This document shows positions 7,063 to 15,719 of a stretch of 64,000 bases of DNA, piece after piece. The translations under genes and the position numbers were made by a program. The first letter of the stretch is position 1, and the number at the start of each line of letters is the position of its first letter. The notes beneath the pieces are model-generated. The model saw only the letters and a list, made by a program, of their open reading frames with translations. It did no database searches and was not told the origin of the DNA. This DNA is from Burkholderia stagnalis (GTDB lineage Bacteria > Pseudomonadota > Gammaproteobacteria > Burkholderiales > Burkholderiaceae): NCBI RefSeq assembly GCF_902830275.1, contig NZ_CADESW010000005.1, forward strand, positions 62,001-126,000, in the 5' to 3' direction.

Positions 7063-8562
7063 TCATTCGCCGGCCGCCGGTTTCCGCGCAGGGGTGTTCG
7101 CCTGCGGCTGCGCGTGCTGCGCGGCCGGCGCCGCCTCCGCTTCCCAGCCGCCGCCGAGCGCGAGGAACAGCCGCACCTGGTCGGCCGCGACTTGCCCCTC
7201 GGCCGCCGCGACCTGCGCATGCACGCTGGTCAGCGTGCGGGTTGCATCGAGATCGGAGAGGAACGATTCGCGGCCGGCCTGATAGAGCCGATGCGTTTCG
7301 TCGGCCGAGCTGCGCGCCGATTCGTACGCGGTCCGCAGCGCGTCCGCGCGCTGCGTATCGGCCGCGTAGGTGGCGAGGCTCGATTGCGTTTCGCGCAGCG
7401 CGTTCAGCACGACGCCGTCGAAATGCGCGAGCGCGCCGGCCGTCGCCGCCTCGGCCTCGCGCACGCGCGCGCGCTGGCCGTTGACCGGGAAGGTCCAGCT
7501 GATCAGCGGTCCGAACGACCAGCGGTTGGTGGTCGGCGAGAACAGGTCGGCGGCGAGGCCGGTCGTGCCGGCCGATGCGCCGATGCTGACCGACGGGTAC
7601 AGCGCGCCGGTCGCGACGCCGATCCGCGCGGTGGCGGCCGCGAGTTGCCGCTCCGCTTCGCGCACGTCCGGGCGGCGGCGCAGCAGCGCGGCGCCGTCGC
7701 CGATCGGAATCGGCTGGCGCAGCGCCGGCAGCCGCTCGCAGGCGGCGACCGCTTTCGGCAGGTCGGCGGGCGCGCGCGCGAGCAAGGCGGCGAGCTGGTA
7801 CTGCGCGACCTTGCGGCGCCCCTCGAAGCGCGGAATATCCGCGGCGAGCGTGCGCGCCTGCGTCACGCCGCGCGTCACGTCGGTCTGGTTGCCGCGCCCG
7901 GCATCGCGCAACCGCTGCGACAGCGCGACGCGCTGCCGCTGCAGGGCGAGCGACTGCTTCGCGATCGCGAGCTCGTCGCCGGCCGAGCACGCTTCGACAT
8001 ACGCGCGCACGACGTCAGCGACCACCGTGATGCGCGCGAGATCGCCGGCGGCGCGCACGGCATCGTCGTCCGCGCGCGCGGCTTCGACGCCGCGCCGCAA
8101 CTTGCCGAACAGGTCGATCTCGTACGACACGCTGATGCCGATCGATCCTTCGTTCACTACCGGCAGCTTCTTTTCCAGCAGGAACTGCTCGGCCGACTCC
8201 TGCGCACGCTGCACGCCGGCCTCCGCGCTGCCGGAAAACCCGCCCTGTGCGTTCGCGACGTCCAGCGCCGCGCGCGAGCGCGCGAGGTTGGCCGCCGCCA
8301 CGCGCAGGTCGGTGTTCGACTTCAGCGCGTCGCGCACGAGCTGGTCGAGCACGGGATCGTCATAGAGCTGCCACCAGTTGCCGGGCACCGCATCGTGCGA
8401 CACGAGCGTGCCGCCCGCGCCGTCGAGCGCGCCGTTCGCGAGCGGCGCGTTTACGTACGCCTGCTGCGGCAGATGGTAGTCGGGGCCGACGGACTTGCAC
8501 GCGCCGAGCGCGAAGGCGAGCGGCGCGAGCGCCGCCGCGAGCCGGATGCCGCGCCGCGTCAT
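7063..8562 (-). CDS. outer-membrane efflux lipoprotein, NodT/OprM family
   Basis: 499 aa from the ATG at 8562, which overlaps the HlyD stop (ATGA). The signal peptide ends in a lipobox (FALGAC), so the mature protein is a lipoprotein. Two OEP repeats follow; YDDPVLDQLVRDALKSNTDL marks the first and RRPDVREAERQLAAATARIG the second. It is the outer-membrane channel of a three-part efflux pump with the HlyD and FUSC proteins of the same operon. The tail ends in a short Ala/Pro-rich stretch. Confidence 0.92.
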   Translation of the reverse strand: MTRRGIRLAAALAPLAFALGACKSVGPDYHLPQQAYVNAPLANGALDGAGGTLVSHDAVPGNWWQLYDDPVLDQLVRDALKSNTDLRVAAANLARSRAALDVANAQGGFSGSAEAGVQRAQESAEQFLLEKKLPVVNEGSIGISVSYEIDLFGKLRRGVEAARADDDAVRAAGDLARITVVADVVRAYVEACSAGDELAIAKQSLALQRQRVALSQRLRDAGRGNQTDVTRGVTQARTLAADIPRFEGRRKVAQYQLAALLARAPADLPKAVAACERLPALRQPIPIGDGAALLRRRPDVREAERQLAAATARIGVATGALYPSVSIGASAGTTGLAADLFSPTTNRWSFGPLISWTFPVNGQRARVREAEAATAGALAHFDGVVLNALRETQSSLATYAADTQRADALRTAYESARSSADETHRLYQAGRESFLSDLDATRTLTSVHAQVAAAEGQVAADQVRLFLALGGGWEAEAAPAAQHAQPQANTPARKPAAGE

Positions 8563-9518
8563 TGCGACGCTCCCGCCGCGCGCGCGGCCGACGTAGTTGA
8601 TGCGGTTGACGCGGCCGACGCGGCGCCGGCCGCCTTCGGTTTCGACGTGTCGTCCGCCGCGCGCACCGACACCGTCGCGGTGCGGCCGGCGATCATCCGG
8701 AAGTCGTCCGGCACCTCGTCGAGCGCGACGCGCACCGGCACCCGCTGCGCGAGGCGCACCCAGCTGAACGCCGGGTTCACGTTCGGCAGCAGGTTCGCGC
8801 CCTGCGTGCGGTCGCGATCCTCGATCGCGGCGACGATGCTCTGCACGTGGCCGCGCAGCGGATGCGGCTCGCCCATCACCGTGATGTCGACGGCCTGGCC
8901 GATATGGATGCCGCGCAGCTTGGTTTCCTCGAAGTAGCCGTCGACGCGGAACGAGTTCAGGTCGACGACCGACAGCACGGCCCGCCCGGCCGGCACGTAT
9001 TCGCCGACGCGCGGCGCGCGATCGTTCAGGTAGCCGTCGACCGGGCTGACGATCGTCGTGCGCTGCAGGTTCAGGCGCGCGGTGTCGAGCGACACCTTCG
9101 CGTCCTCGACCGTGGCCTCGCCCTGTTCGACGCGGGTGCGGCTTTCCTCGACCTGTTCGCTCGCGACGAGGTTGCCGAGCTTCAGGTTGCGCGCGTATTC
9201 GCGCTTCGCCTGCGCGAGCGTCGCGCGGCGCTGGTCGAGCGTCGCTTCGGCGAGGCGTTCCGCGAGCGTGTAGCGCGCCTGGTCGATCACGAACAGCACC
9301 TGGCCGCGCTTGACCGGCTGGTTGTCGACCACCTGCACCGACGTGATGAGGCCCGACACGTCGGGTGCGACCTGGATCACGTCGGCGCGAACGTGCCCGT
9401 CGCGCGTCCACGGCGAGAACATGTAGTAGTTGACGATGCGCCACAGCACGAGCGCGGCCACGACGACGACGATCAGGGTAAGCAGGACCTGTCCTGCGGA
9501 GAGCCAGGATTTTTTCAC
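8559..9518 (-). CDS. HlyD-family periplasmic adaptor of an AaeA/EmrA-like pump
   Basis: 319 aa. One N-terminal membrane helix (LLTLIVVVVAALVLWRIVNY) is followed by a lipoyl half (APDVSGLITSVQVVDNQPV), a short coiled-coil hairpin (about residues 85-150), the second lipoyl half (TIVSPVDGYLNDR) and a beta-barrel. The tail is a low-complexity Ala/Ser/Thr stretch. The size and order MarR-FUSC-DUF1656-HlyD resemble the aromatic-acid exporter AaeAB. The adaptor links the inner-membrane FUSC pump to the outer-membrane channel encoded next. Confidence 0.92.
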   Translation of the reverse strand: MKKSWLSAGQVLLTLIVVVVAALVLWRIVNYYMFSPWTRDGHVRADVIQVAPDVSGLITSVQVVDNQPVKRGQVLFVIDQARYTLAERLAEATLDQRRATLAQAKREYARNLKLGNLVASEQVEESRTRVEQGEATVEDAKVSLDTARLNLQRTTIVSPVDGYLNDRAPRVGEYVPAGRAVLSVVDLNSFRVDGYFEETKLRGIHIGQAVDITVMGEPHPLRGHVQSIVAAIEDRDRTQGANLLPNVNPAFSWVRLAQRVPVRVALDEVPDDFRMIAGRTATVSVRAADDTSKPKAAGAASAASTASTTSAARAAGASQ

Positions 9519-9519
9519 G

Positions 9520-9732
9520 TTAGGTAGCCACGAGACGGTGGGACACGATCACGACGGCGGCAAGCACGAACACGTAGATGCCGAGATCGAAGATCGAACG
9601 GTGCCAGACGAGGCGATAGAAGCCGATGCGCGTGAGCCCGGCGCGGATCGCGATGTTGATCAGGTAGGCGATCAGCATCAGCACGAGCGGGGCCGGCACG
9701 AATACGCCGAAGATGTCGATTTCGCCGATCAT
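9520..9732 (-). CDS. DUF1656 small membrane protein (AaeX-like)
   Basis: 70 aa, two membrane helices (about residues 10-32 and 48-66), beginning MIGEIDIFGVFVPAPLVLML. This is the DUF1656/AaeX family found between FUSC pumps and their HlyD adaptors. Its own function is unknown; it probably assists the inner-membrane pump. It lies between the FUSC gene and the HlyD gene with short gaps. Confidence 0.88.
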   Translation of the reverse strand: MIGEIDIFGVFVPAPLVLMLIAYLINIAIRAGLTRIGFYRLVWHRSIFDLGIYVFVLAAVVIVSHRLVAT

Positions 9733-9766
9733 GGTCGCGGCCTGGAAAGCGGGGAAAGGTAGCGGA

Positions 9767-11890
9767 TCATGCCTGCGCTCCGCCGCGGGCCCGGGGCGCG
9801 TGCGCCGCCTCGGCCGGATACAGCGACAGGCGCAGGCCGACGAGCGCGTGCAGCGTGTCGCGCAGCCAGCGATGCATTGCGGGCGCGGCGGGCGCGGCGG
9901 CCGATGCATCGGCGCCGGCGGCCGGCGGCTGCGCGCGGCCGGCGACGCGGCGCAGCGTGTCGTCGATCGTCGCGAGCAGCGCGTCCGGCGCGGGCTGGCG
10001 CGCATTCGCCGCCGCGCAGCGCGCGAAATGCGCGTGGACGCCGCTCAGCACGCGGTCGATCGCGGCCGGCATGTCGCCGTCGAGCTTGCGGCGGTAGCGG
10101 CGCAGGTCGAGCGCGTTCAGCGCGATGCGCAGGTCGCGGAAGCTCTCGATCGACGGATGCCGGTGGTCGTCGGACGCGCCGAGGCGCGGCAGCAGGTGCG
10201 TCACGCGGTCGAGCATCCGCGACGCATGGTTGCGCGGGTTGTCGATCGGCTGCGTCGACGCCGACAGCGCGACGTCCTCCCAGCCCGAGCGCAGCAGCCG
10301 GCGCACCGCGAGCTCCGCGCCGAACGGCCGGGTGGCGCGGGTCCACACGAACGCGAACAGCAGCCCGGCGACGCCCGCGAGGTTGCTGTTCAGGAACACG
10401 AAGAAATCGGCTTCGTATGCGCTCTGGATGCTGATGAAGGTGGCCGTGTTGACCGCGACCAGCATCGTCACCATGTTGAACTGCGGCCTCGGCAGCAGCG
10501 TGCCGACCAGGATGAACGGCCCGGCGAAGAGCAGCACGAGCATCGCGAAGTCGTGCACGTGCGGCAGCACGACGAACAGGTACAGGCCCGCGATCACGAC
10601 GCTCGCGCAGGTCGCGAGGAAGAACCGGAACACCATCGGCGCCGGCTCGTCCAGCGCGGCGAAGAAGCTGCACGAAACGGCCACCAGCGTGACGGCGCTC
10701 GCGCCGTCGTGCCAGCCCGAGCTGATCCACAGCCCGCAGGCGGCGACGATCGCGCACACCACCGTGAGCGTCGAGAACAGCATCATCCCGCGGTCGAAGA
10801 AGCGTTCGGTGCCGCCGAGCCGCCAGTGCCGGTAGCGCGGCTGCCACACGCCCGATTCGTTCGCGATCAGCGCGCGCAGCGAACGGCAGTCCTGCCACAC
10901 GTCGATCACCTGGCGCAGCCGCCACAGCGCGTTCGACAGCAGCGCGCCGTCCCAGGTCGACAGCGCGGCGTCGGGCGGCTGCAGCGCGGCGATGCGCTCG
11001 CGCAGCCGGTCGGCGACCGGATCGTCGACGCTGCCGGTGCTGTCGCCCCGCAGCGCGGGCAGCGGCGCGTCGAACCACTTCGCCGCGTCGGCCAGCAGCG
11101 CGTCGAGCCCCGCGGGGCGCACGTGGAGGTCGCGCATCAGCGCGATCAGCGGATCGGCGAGCGACGAGATCAGCGGCAGGAACAGCTGCATCCGGCCGCT
11201 CAGCGCCTGCGAGCGCGCGAGGATGCGCGGATGCGCATGGTCGTAGCCGAGCTGGCTCAGCAGGAATTCGAGCCCCGTGATCGTCGCCGCGAGGCGCTGC
11301 CGGCACGCGGAAAGCGCCTTGCCCGCGAGGTGCCCGGACAGCGTTTCGCGGCCGTAGAACGCAGCATCCTTGAACCACGCGTCGGTCCGCTCGATCAGCG
11401 TGGGCGCGAGCCGGCTCGGGAAGATCGTGCTGCCGACCACGCTCGCGCAGACGATGCCGAGCACGATTTCCTCGGTGCGCGCGAGCGCGACGTCGAACAC
11501 GGTGGTCGGGTCGGTCACGGTCGGCAGCGCGATCAGCGGCATCGAATAGCCGGCGAGCAGGAACACGTAGCTGCGCGCGGTGCGGTCCGACATCGCGAGG
11601 TAGAGCAGCGTGCCGCACCACGCGCCGACGATCAGGCTGAACAGGAACGGTGTCTCGACGAACGGCGGCACGAAGAAGATCGCGGCGGCCGCGCCGAGCG
11701 CGGTGCCGAGCGCGCGGTACAGCGCCTTCGAGCGCGTGGCGCCGACGAACGGGTTCGACACGATGTAGACGCTCGCCATCGCCCAGTACGGGCGCGGCAG
11801 CTGGAAGAACAGGCCGAGATACAGCGCCAGCATCGACGCGGCGAACGTCTTGGTCGAGAACAGCCAGTCGCGAACGCTCGGGAAGGTCAT
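9767..11890 (-). CDS. FUSC-family (AaeB-like) inner-membrane efflux protein
   Basis: 707 aa from the ATG at 11890 (MTFPSVRDWLFSTKTF), overlapping the MarR stop by 4 nt. Two hydrophobic blocks, each with about five or six helices (roughly residues 10-165 and 370-510), flank soluble regions, the FUSC/aromatic-acid exporter layout. LPRPYWAMASVYIVSNPF near the N-terminus is typical. Role: proton-driven export of aromatic acids or similar compounds with the HlyD and outer-membrane proteins. The substrate is not determinable here. Confidence 0.92.
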   Translation of the reverse strand: MTFPSVRDWLFSTKTFAASMLALYLGLFFQLPRPYWAMASVYIVSNPFVGATRSKALYRALGTALGAAAAIFFVPPFVETPFLFSLIVGAWCGTLLYLAMSDRTARSYVFLLAGYSMPLIALPTVTDPTTVFDVALARTEEIVLGIVCASVVGSTIFPSRLAPTLIERTDAWFKDAAFYGRETLSGHLAGKALSACRQRLAATITGLEFLLSQLGYDHAHPRILARSQALSGRMQLFLPLISSLADPLIALMRDLHVRPAGLDALLADAAKWFDAPLPALRGDSTGSVDDPVADRLRERIAALQPPDAALSTWDGALLSNALWRLRQVIDVWQDCRSLRALIANESGVWQPRYRHWRLGGTERFFDRGMMLFSTLTVVCAIVAACGLWISSGWHDGASAVTLVAVSCSFFAALDEPAPMVFRFFLATCASVVIAGLYLFVVLPHVHDFAMLVLLFAGPFILVGTLLPRPQFNMVTMLVAVNTATFISIQSAYEADFFVFLNSNLAGVAGLLFAFVWTRATRPFGAELAVRRLLRSGWEDVALSASTQPIDNPRNHASRMLDRVTHLLPRLGASDDHRHPSIESFRDLRIALNALDLRRYRRKLDGDMPAAIDRVLSGVHAHFARCAAANARQPAPDALLATIDDTLRRVAGRAQPPAAGADASAAAPAAPAMHRWLRDTLHALVGLRLSLYPAEAAHAPRARGGAQA

Positions 11891-12354
11891 GGCGCGGAGC
11901 CGGGGGCGTGGCGCGGCGCGGCCTCGCCCGGCGCGTTGAAGGCGTCGAGCACGCGCAGCGTCGTCTCGAGCTCGGCACGCGTAATGCCTTTCAGCACGCG
12001 TGCGCGCAGCACCTTCAGGTCGGCTTCCATCTGCGCGGTGACCGCGCGGCCCGCGTCGGTCAGCGAGATCGTTTTCGCGCGGCGGTCGCCCGGATCCTCG
12101 TCGCGGCGCGCGAGCCCCGCCGCGCACAGCTGGTCGAGCAGCCGCACCAGAGATGGCCCTTCGATGCCGACGTGTTCGGCGAGGGTGCCTTGCCGCACGG
12201 CCTCGCCGAGCCGCCCGACCATCAGCAGCGGCGCCGCGCAGGCCTCGGAGACGCCGTACGCGTTCAGCACGCCGTCGCTCGTCCGGCGCCATTTGCGGGC
12301 GGAGAGCACGAGCATGCTGCTGACGGCAAGGCGGAGATCGTGCAGGTTCGTCAT
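11887..12354 (-). CDS. MarR-family regulator of the efflux operon
   Basis: 155 aa from the ATG at 12354 (MTNLHDLRLAVSSML). Winged helix: GTLAEHVGIEGPSLVRLLDQL is the helix-turn-helix and RRDEDPGDRRAKTISLT the wing. The frame is open upstream to 12558, but the palindrome at 12382-12397 would then lie inside the gene. Placing the start at 12354 puts that operator just upstream. First gene of the operon running down to 7063. MarR proteins usually repress such pumps until an aromatic ligand binds. Confidence 0.9.
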   Translation of the reverse strand: MTNLHDLRLAVSSMLVLSARKWRRTSDGVLNAYGVSEACAAPLLMVGRLGEAVRQGTLAEHVGIEGPSLVRLLDQLCAAGLARRDEDPGDRRAKTISLTDAGRAVTAQMEADLKVLRARVLKGITRAELETTLRVLDAFNAPGEAAPRHAPGSAP

Positions 12355-12381
12355 GGCCGAAATGATAGAGGCAATACCATT

Positions 12382-12397
12382 CGATAGCAAACTATCG
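12382..12397. promoter_or_regulatory. MarR operator candidate
   Basis: Perfect inverted repeat CGATAG-CAAA-CTATCG, 28 bp upstream of the MarR start codon. Size and symmetry fit a MarR dimer site. The regulator is inferred from position. Confidence 0.55.
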
Positions 12398-12554
12398 GTT
12401 TTCGTCATGTACGTGTCACGTCCGCGCGGCTCGCGCGGGGCGGCATGGACGCAATGTAGGGTGTCGATCGGGAATCGGTCAAGGTGCGTGGAGGCATCGG
12501 GGTAATCGTCTGACGTAAGCGACAGAGTGTCGGCGTCGAAGGCCGTGCCGACGC

Positions 12555-12770
12555 TCATCCGGCGTGGGCCTCAAGCCCGTAGAAACGGTAGAACTGCGCA
12601 ATTGGTGTATCCATCGCGAGCGCCTGAAGCGGGAAGGCGTCCGCCGGATTCCGAGTATTCGTCGTGGTTGATAGCTGCCGTATGAAATCCGCGGCAATGC
12701 CGGGTCTCACGCGGCCGTGGCGATCGAGAAAGTGCTCCCATAGAGACATGTCGCGAAATCCCGGTCCCGC
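12555..12770 (-). pseudogene. possible C-terminal remnant of an unrecognised protein
   Basis: The minus-strand frame ending at a stop at 12555-12557 reads as plausible protein for its last 60-70 residues (LWEHFLDRHGRVRPGIAADF and, at the end, TPIAQFYRFYGLEAHAG). Further upstream it merely shadows the AraC remnant on the other strand. It has no start of its own and may be the tail of a deleted enzyme. The family is not recognised. Confidence 0.3.
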
Positions 12771-13064
12771 GATTCGTTTTGCCGGGACGTGCTCGCGGCG
12801 CCGTCCGCGTCGCTCGGCGTCGACGAAGCGGCGCGCCGCGTGGGGCTCAGCCGCCGCAGCTTCACCCGGCTGTTCCGCGAGCAATTGGGGGTGAGCTACG
12901 TCGCGTGGCGCGAGCAGGCGTGCCTGCTGGCCGCCATCGCATGGTTTGCGCAGGGCCGCTCGATCACGCGCGTGGCCTATGATCTCGGCTATGGCAGCCC
13001 GACGGCGTTTTCGGCCATGTTCAAGCGCATCGTCGGCGTCGCGCCGCATCATTACCGCACGTAA
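12744..13064 (+). pseudogene. AraC-family regulator, C-terminal fragment
   Basis: About 95 residues forming the double helix-turn-helix of AraC/XylS regulators: VDEAARRVGLSRRSFTRLFR is the first HTH and SITRVAYDLGYGSPTAFSAM the second, ending PHHYRT. The N-terminal cupin/sensor domain (150-200 aa) is absent. An in-frame stop (TAG at 12741) sits just upstream and the only starts are weak (GTG at 12789). It abuts another remnant on the opposite strand, which marks a deletion scar. Confidence 0.75.
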
Positions 13065-13118
13065 CGTCGAGTGTTCCTGCCGGAACGCTTAACCTGCATT
13101 GGAGCGCAAGCGGAGACC

Positions 13119-14006
13119 ATGCACCATTCCATCCTTCAGCCCGGCGCGTTGTGGCCGGCCATCGTGCAACGAACGGCGCACGCCCTGCGGACAGGGGCGT
13201 TGCGCCCGATCGAAACCGTCCAATCGTCGATCGTGGACGGCGGCGTGCGGTTCCTCGTCCGTCGCGTGTCGAGCCTGGCCCGCAAGGACACGGCACGCGC
13301 GGCGGGCCGTGCCGGAGGCAATCCATTCCTCCCGTACGACCCCGACCTGTTTGTCGCGGATATCTCCGATACCCATGTGGCGTTGCTGAACAAGTTCAAC
13401 GTCATCGAGCATCACCTGCTGATCGTCACCCGCCGCTTCGAAGCGCAGGAGTCGTTGCTGAACGTGGCGGACTTTGCCGCGCTGCTCGCCTGCATGGCGG
13501 AGTTCGGGAGTATCGGTTTCTACAACGGTGGGGCGGCCGCCGGTGCGAGCCAGGCTCACAAGCATCTGCAGATCGTGCCGCTGCCGTTCGTCGAGGGTGG
13601 CCCGGCGTTGCCGATCAGCCCGTTGATCGAGTCGGCGCGGATCGCCGGTGCGATCGGCACCATTCCGGGCCTCGCGTTTGCGCATGCGTTCGCGCCGCTG
13701 GAACTGTTCGCGGCGCCCGTGCACGAGACGGCGCGCGCGGCATGCGAGCGCTACCGCGCATTGCTCGATGCGGTCGGCATCCGGGCGCTCGATGTCGACG
13801 GCGAACCGCGCCAATCGGCGCCGTACAACCTGCTGGTCATGCCCGCGGGGCTGCTGCTGGTGCCGAGATCCACCGAGCGTGTCGAAGGCATCTCGATCAA
13901 TGCGTTGGGGTTCGCCGGCTCGCTATTCGTGCGGGACGACGCGCAGATGCGGATCATCGACCGCGTCGGCCCGATGAATCTCCTGCGGCGCGCTGCCGAA
14001 GCATGA
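13119..14006 (+). CDS. Ap4A phosphorylase-like ATP adenylyltransferase
   Basis: 295 aa from the ATG at 13119, preceded by CGGAG at good spacing. It matches the two-domain Ap4A phosphorylase (Apa1/Apa2) family: NPFLPYDPDLFVADIS in the N-domain, LNKFNVIEHHLLIVTRRFE, then the HIT-like catalytic motif ASQAHKHLQIVPLP at about residues 147-160, and PYNLLVMPAGLLLVPRS in the C-domain. The family cleaves diadenosine tetraphosphate with phosphate, giving ADP and ATP. Monocistronic. Hydrolase or phosphorylase specificity is inferred. Confidence 0.85.
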   Translation: MHHSILQPGALWPAIVQRTAHALRTGALRPIETVQSSIVDGGVRFLVRRVSSLARKDTARAAGRAGGNPFLPYDPDLFVADISDTHVALLNKFNVIEHHLLIVTRRFEAQESLLNVADFAALLACMAEFGSIGFYNGGAAAGASQAHKHLQIVPLPFVEGGPALPISPLIESARIAGAIGTIPGLAFAHAFAPLELFAAPVHETARAACERYRALLDAVGIRALDVDGEPRQSAPYNLLVMPAGLLLVPRSTERVEGISINALGFAGSLFVRDDAQMRIIDRVGPMNLLRRAAEA

Positions 14007-14096
14007 GCCTGTGCGGCGACGTGGGGCCCGGGCTTTGCCGCACCCCACGCATGCACACAGAGGATGCCAGGGGACGCCCCCTGGCATCCGTCGCGT

Positions 14097-14927
14097 TCAG
14101 CCGCGGATAAACGCGAGCAGATCGGCGTTGATCGTTTCGGCGTTGGACGTGGGCATGCCATGCGGGAAGCCCGCATAGGTCTTCAGCGTGCCGTTCCTGG
14201 CGAGCTTCGCCGACAGGAGGCCGGAATCGGCATAGGGGACGATCTGGTCGTCGTCGCCATGCATCACGAGGACGGGAATCGTGGTGCTCTTCAGGTCTTC
14301 GGTGAAGTCGGTCTGCGAGAACGCGACGATGCCGTCGTAGTGGGCCTTGGCGCTGCCCATCATGCCCTGCCGCCACCAGTTCCAGATGACGCCCTGCGAC
14401 GGCTTCGCGCCTTCGCGGTTGTAGCCGTAGAAGGGGCCGGCCGGCACGTCGTAATAGAACTGCGCGCGGTTCGCCGCGAGCTGGGCCTGGAGGTTGTCGA
14501 ACACTTCCTTGGGCAGGCCGCCCGGATTGCTGTCGGTCTTGACCATCAACGGCGGAACGGCGCTGATCAGCACGGCCTTGGAGACGCGGTTCTCGCCATG
14601 ACGGGCGACGTAATGGATGGCTTCGCCGCCGCCGGTGGAATGACCGACGTGGACGGCGCCCTGCACGCCGAGGTGATTCACCACCGCGGCGACGTCGTCC
14701 GCGTAGTGATCCATGTCATGGCCGTCCCAGACCTGGCTGGATCGTCCGTGGCCGCGACGGTCGTGCGCGACGACGCGGTAGCCCTGGGCCAGGAAGAACA
14801 GCATCTGTGCATCCCAGTCGTCCGCGCTGAGCGGCCAGCCATGATGGAAGAAGATCACCTGCGCATCGCGCGGGCCCCAGTCCTTGTAGAAGATGTCGAC
14901 GCCATCTTTCGTAGTGACGTATCCCAT
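14097..14927 (-). CDS. alpha/beta hydrolase, cofactor-free haloperoxidase/esterase type
   Basis: 276 aa. Nucleophile S97 in GHSTGGG, acid in VMHGDDDQIVP (about 225-227) and H256 in GFPHGMP. It resembles non-heme chloroperoxidases and arylesterases (DWGPRDAQVIFFHHGWPLSA, HDRRGHGRSS). Such proteins hydrolyse esters or lactones and can perhydrolyse short acids. Transcribed divergently from merR1 and preceded by a MerR-type promoter with a 19-bp spacer (15065-15095), so it is likely a target of that regulator. Confidence 0.92.
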   Translation of the reverse strand: MGYVTTKDGVDIFYKDWGPRDAQVIFFHHGWPLSADDWDAQMLFFLAQGYRVVAHDRRGHGRSSQVWDGHDMDHYADDVAAVVNHLGVQGAVHVGHSTGGGEAIHYVARHGENRVSKAVLISAVPPLMVKTDSNPGGLPKEVFDNLQAQLAANRAQFYYDVPAGPFYGYNREGAKPSQGVIWNWWRQGMMGSAKAHYDGIVAFSQTDFTEDLKSTTIPVLVMHGDDDQIVPYADSGLLSAKLARNGTLKTYAGFPHGMPTSNAETINADLLAFIRG

Positions 14928-15064
14928 GGTTGCTCCTGTTCAGTAGACGATATCGATCAGTGACGGACATTCCGGTTGCTGCGGATCAATGATGGCGGGC
15001 TCCTGACGATGGCGGGTTGATCGAACGGCAATGCGGCTGTCGCGTGCTCGTTGGCGACGAACCG

Positions 15065-15095
15065 ACTCTAGGATTAAAGTTAGATTTAATGTCAA
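15065..15095 (-). promoter_or_regulatory. MerR-type promoter P1 (toward the hydrolase)
   Basis: On the minus strand, -35 TTGACA (15090-15095) and -10 TAGAGT (15065-15070) are separated by 19 bp. The overlong spacer is the hallmark of promoters activated by MerR proteins. It contains a perfect inverted repeat ATTAAA-gttaga-TTTAAT (15073-15090). It also sits 19 bp before the merR1 start codon, so binding may autoregulate merR1. Confidence 0.72.
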
Positions 15096-15113
15096 TACGC
15101 TGAAGGGGCAAGC

Positions 15114-15569
15114 ATGAGAATTGGGGAGCTGGCGAAGGTCAGCGGGCTGACGGCATCCCGGATCCGCTTTTACGAGGCGGAAGGGCTGATTACGGCCGTC
15201 GAACGCAGCACGAACGGCTATCGCGACTACTCCGAGGATGCGGTATGGATGCTGGAGATCATCTCCGGCGCGCAAAAGGCGGGGTTCTCGCTGGAACAGA
15301 TCCGCCATCTGCTGCCGGTGGGGGCCGGCAACTGGCAGCATGAAGGGCTGGTGGAGGCGCTCGAACGGAAAGTCGCCGAAATCGATGCGATGCGCAAGCG
15401 CCTCGAGGAGAACAAGGCGCAACTGCTCGTCGCGATCGACAGCATCAGGAACCGGCCGACCGACTTGAACTGCGCCGAGCGCACACGGTGGGTGATGGAC
15501 CGGCTGCGCGATCGGGGCGCGGCGCCGGCACCGGGCAATGGGCGTCGCTCGAATTCGAGCGACGAATGA
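15114..15569 (+). CDS. MerR-family regulator (merR1)
   Basis: 151 aa. N-terminal winged helix MRIGELAKVSGLTASRIRFY, then NGYRDYSEDAVWML, and a dimerisation helix from about residue 75 (GLVEALERKVAEIDAMRKRL). The C-terminal part lacks the paired cysteines of CueR/ZntR metal sensors and the SoxR Fe-S cysteines; one Cys (LNCAERTRW) is present. A small-molecule or redox signal is therefore more likely than a metal. It shares its architecture and much N-terminal sequence with the regulator at 18040. Divergent from the hydrolase, upstream of the decarboxylase-like gene. Confidence 0.9.
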   Translation: MRIGELAKVSGLTASRIRFYEAEGLITAVERSTNGYRDYSEDAVWMLEIISGAQKAGFSLEQIRHLLPVGAGNWQHEGLVEALERKVAEIDAMRKRLEENKAQLLVAIDSIRNRPTDLNCAERTRWVMDRLRDRGAAPAPGNGRRSNSSDE

Positions 15570-15613
15570 TGCGACGCCGAAACCGCAACCGACGCGCTCC
15601 TCTACCGGAGCCC

Positions 15614-15644
15614 TTGACCTTAAAGTTGAGTTGAACCTTAAAGT
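15614..15644 (+). promoter_or_regulatory. MerR-type promoter P2 (toward the ADC-like gene)
   Basis: -35 TTGACC (15614-15619) and -10 TAAAGT (15639-15644) with a 19-bp spacer. The spacer carries the dyad TTAAAGTT-gagttg-AACCTTAA (15620-15641, 7 of 8 paired). The -10 box is 75 bp upstream of the start at 15720. Confidence 0.72.
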
Positions 15645-15719
15645 GCCTGCTGACGGCAATGCGTCGGCAGGCTTCGGGTGTTGCCTGCCACGGTCAATCA
15701 TCGAGGAGGGGCGACGAAC

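Noticed and set aside
9713..12505. A 930-codon plus-strand open frame opposite the FUSC and MarR genes
   Set aside because: Composition is Arg/Gly/Glu/Asp-rich with no domain; it is an antisense shadow typical of high-G+C DNA.
12355..12558. Upstream extension of the MarR protein to an ATG at 12558 or 12408
   Set aside because: It would place the perfect operator dyad inside the gene, and the extra residues show no family similarity.
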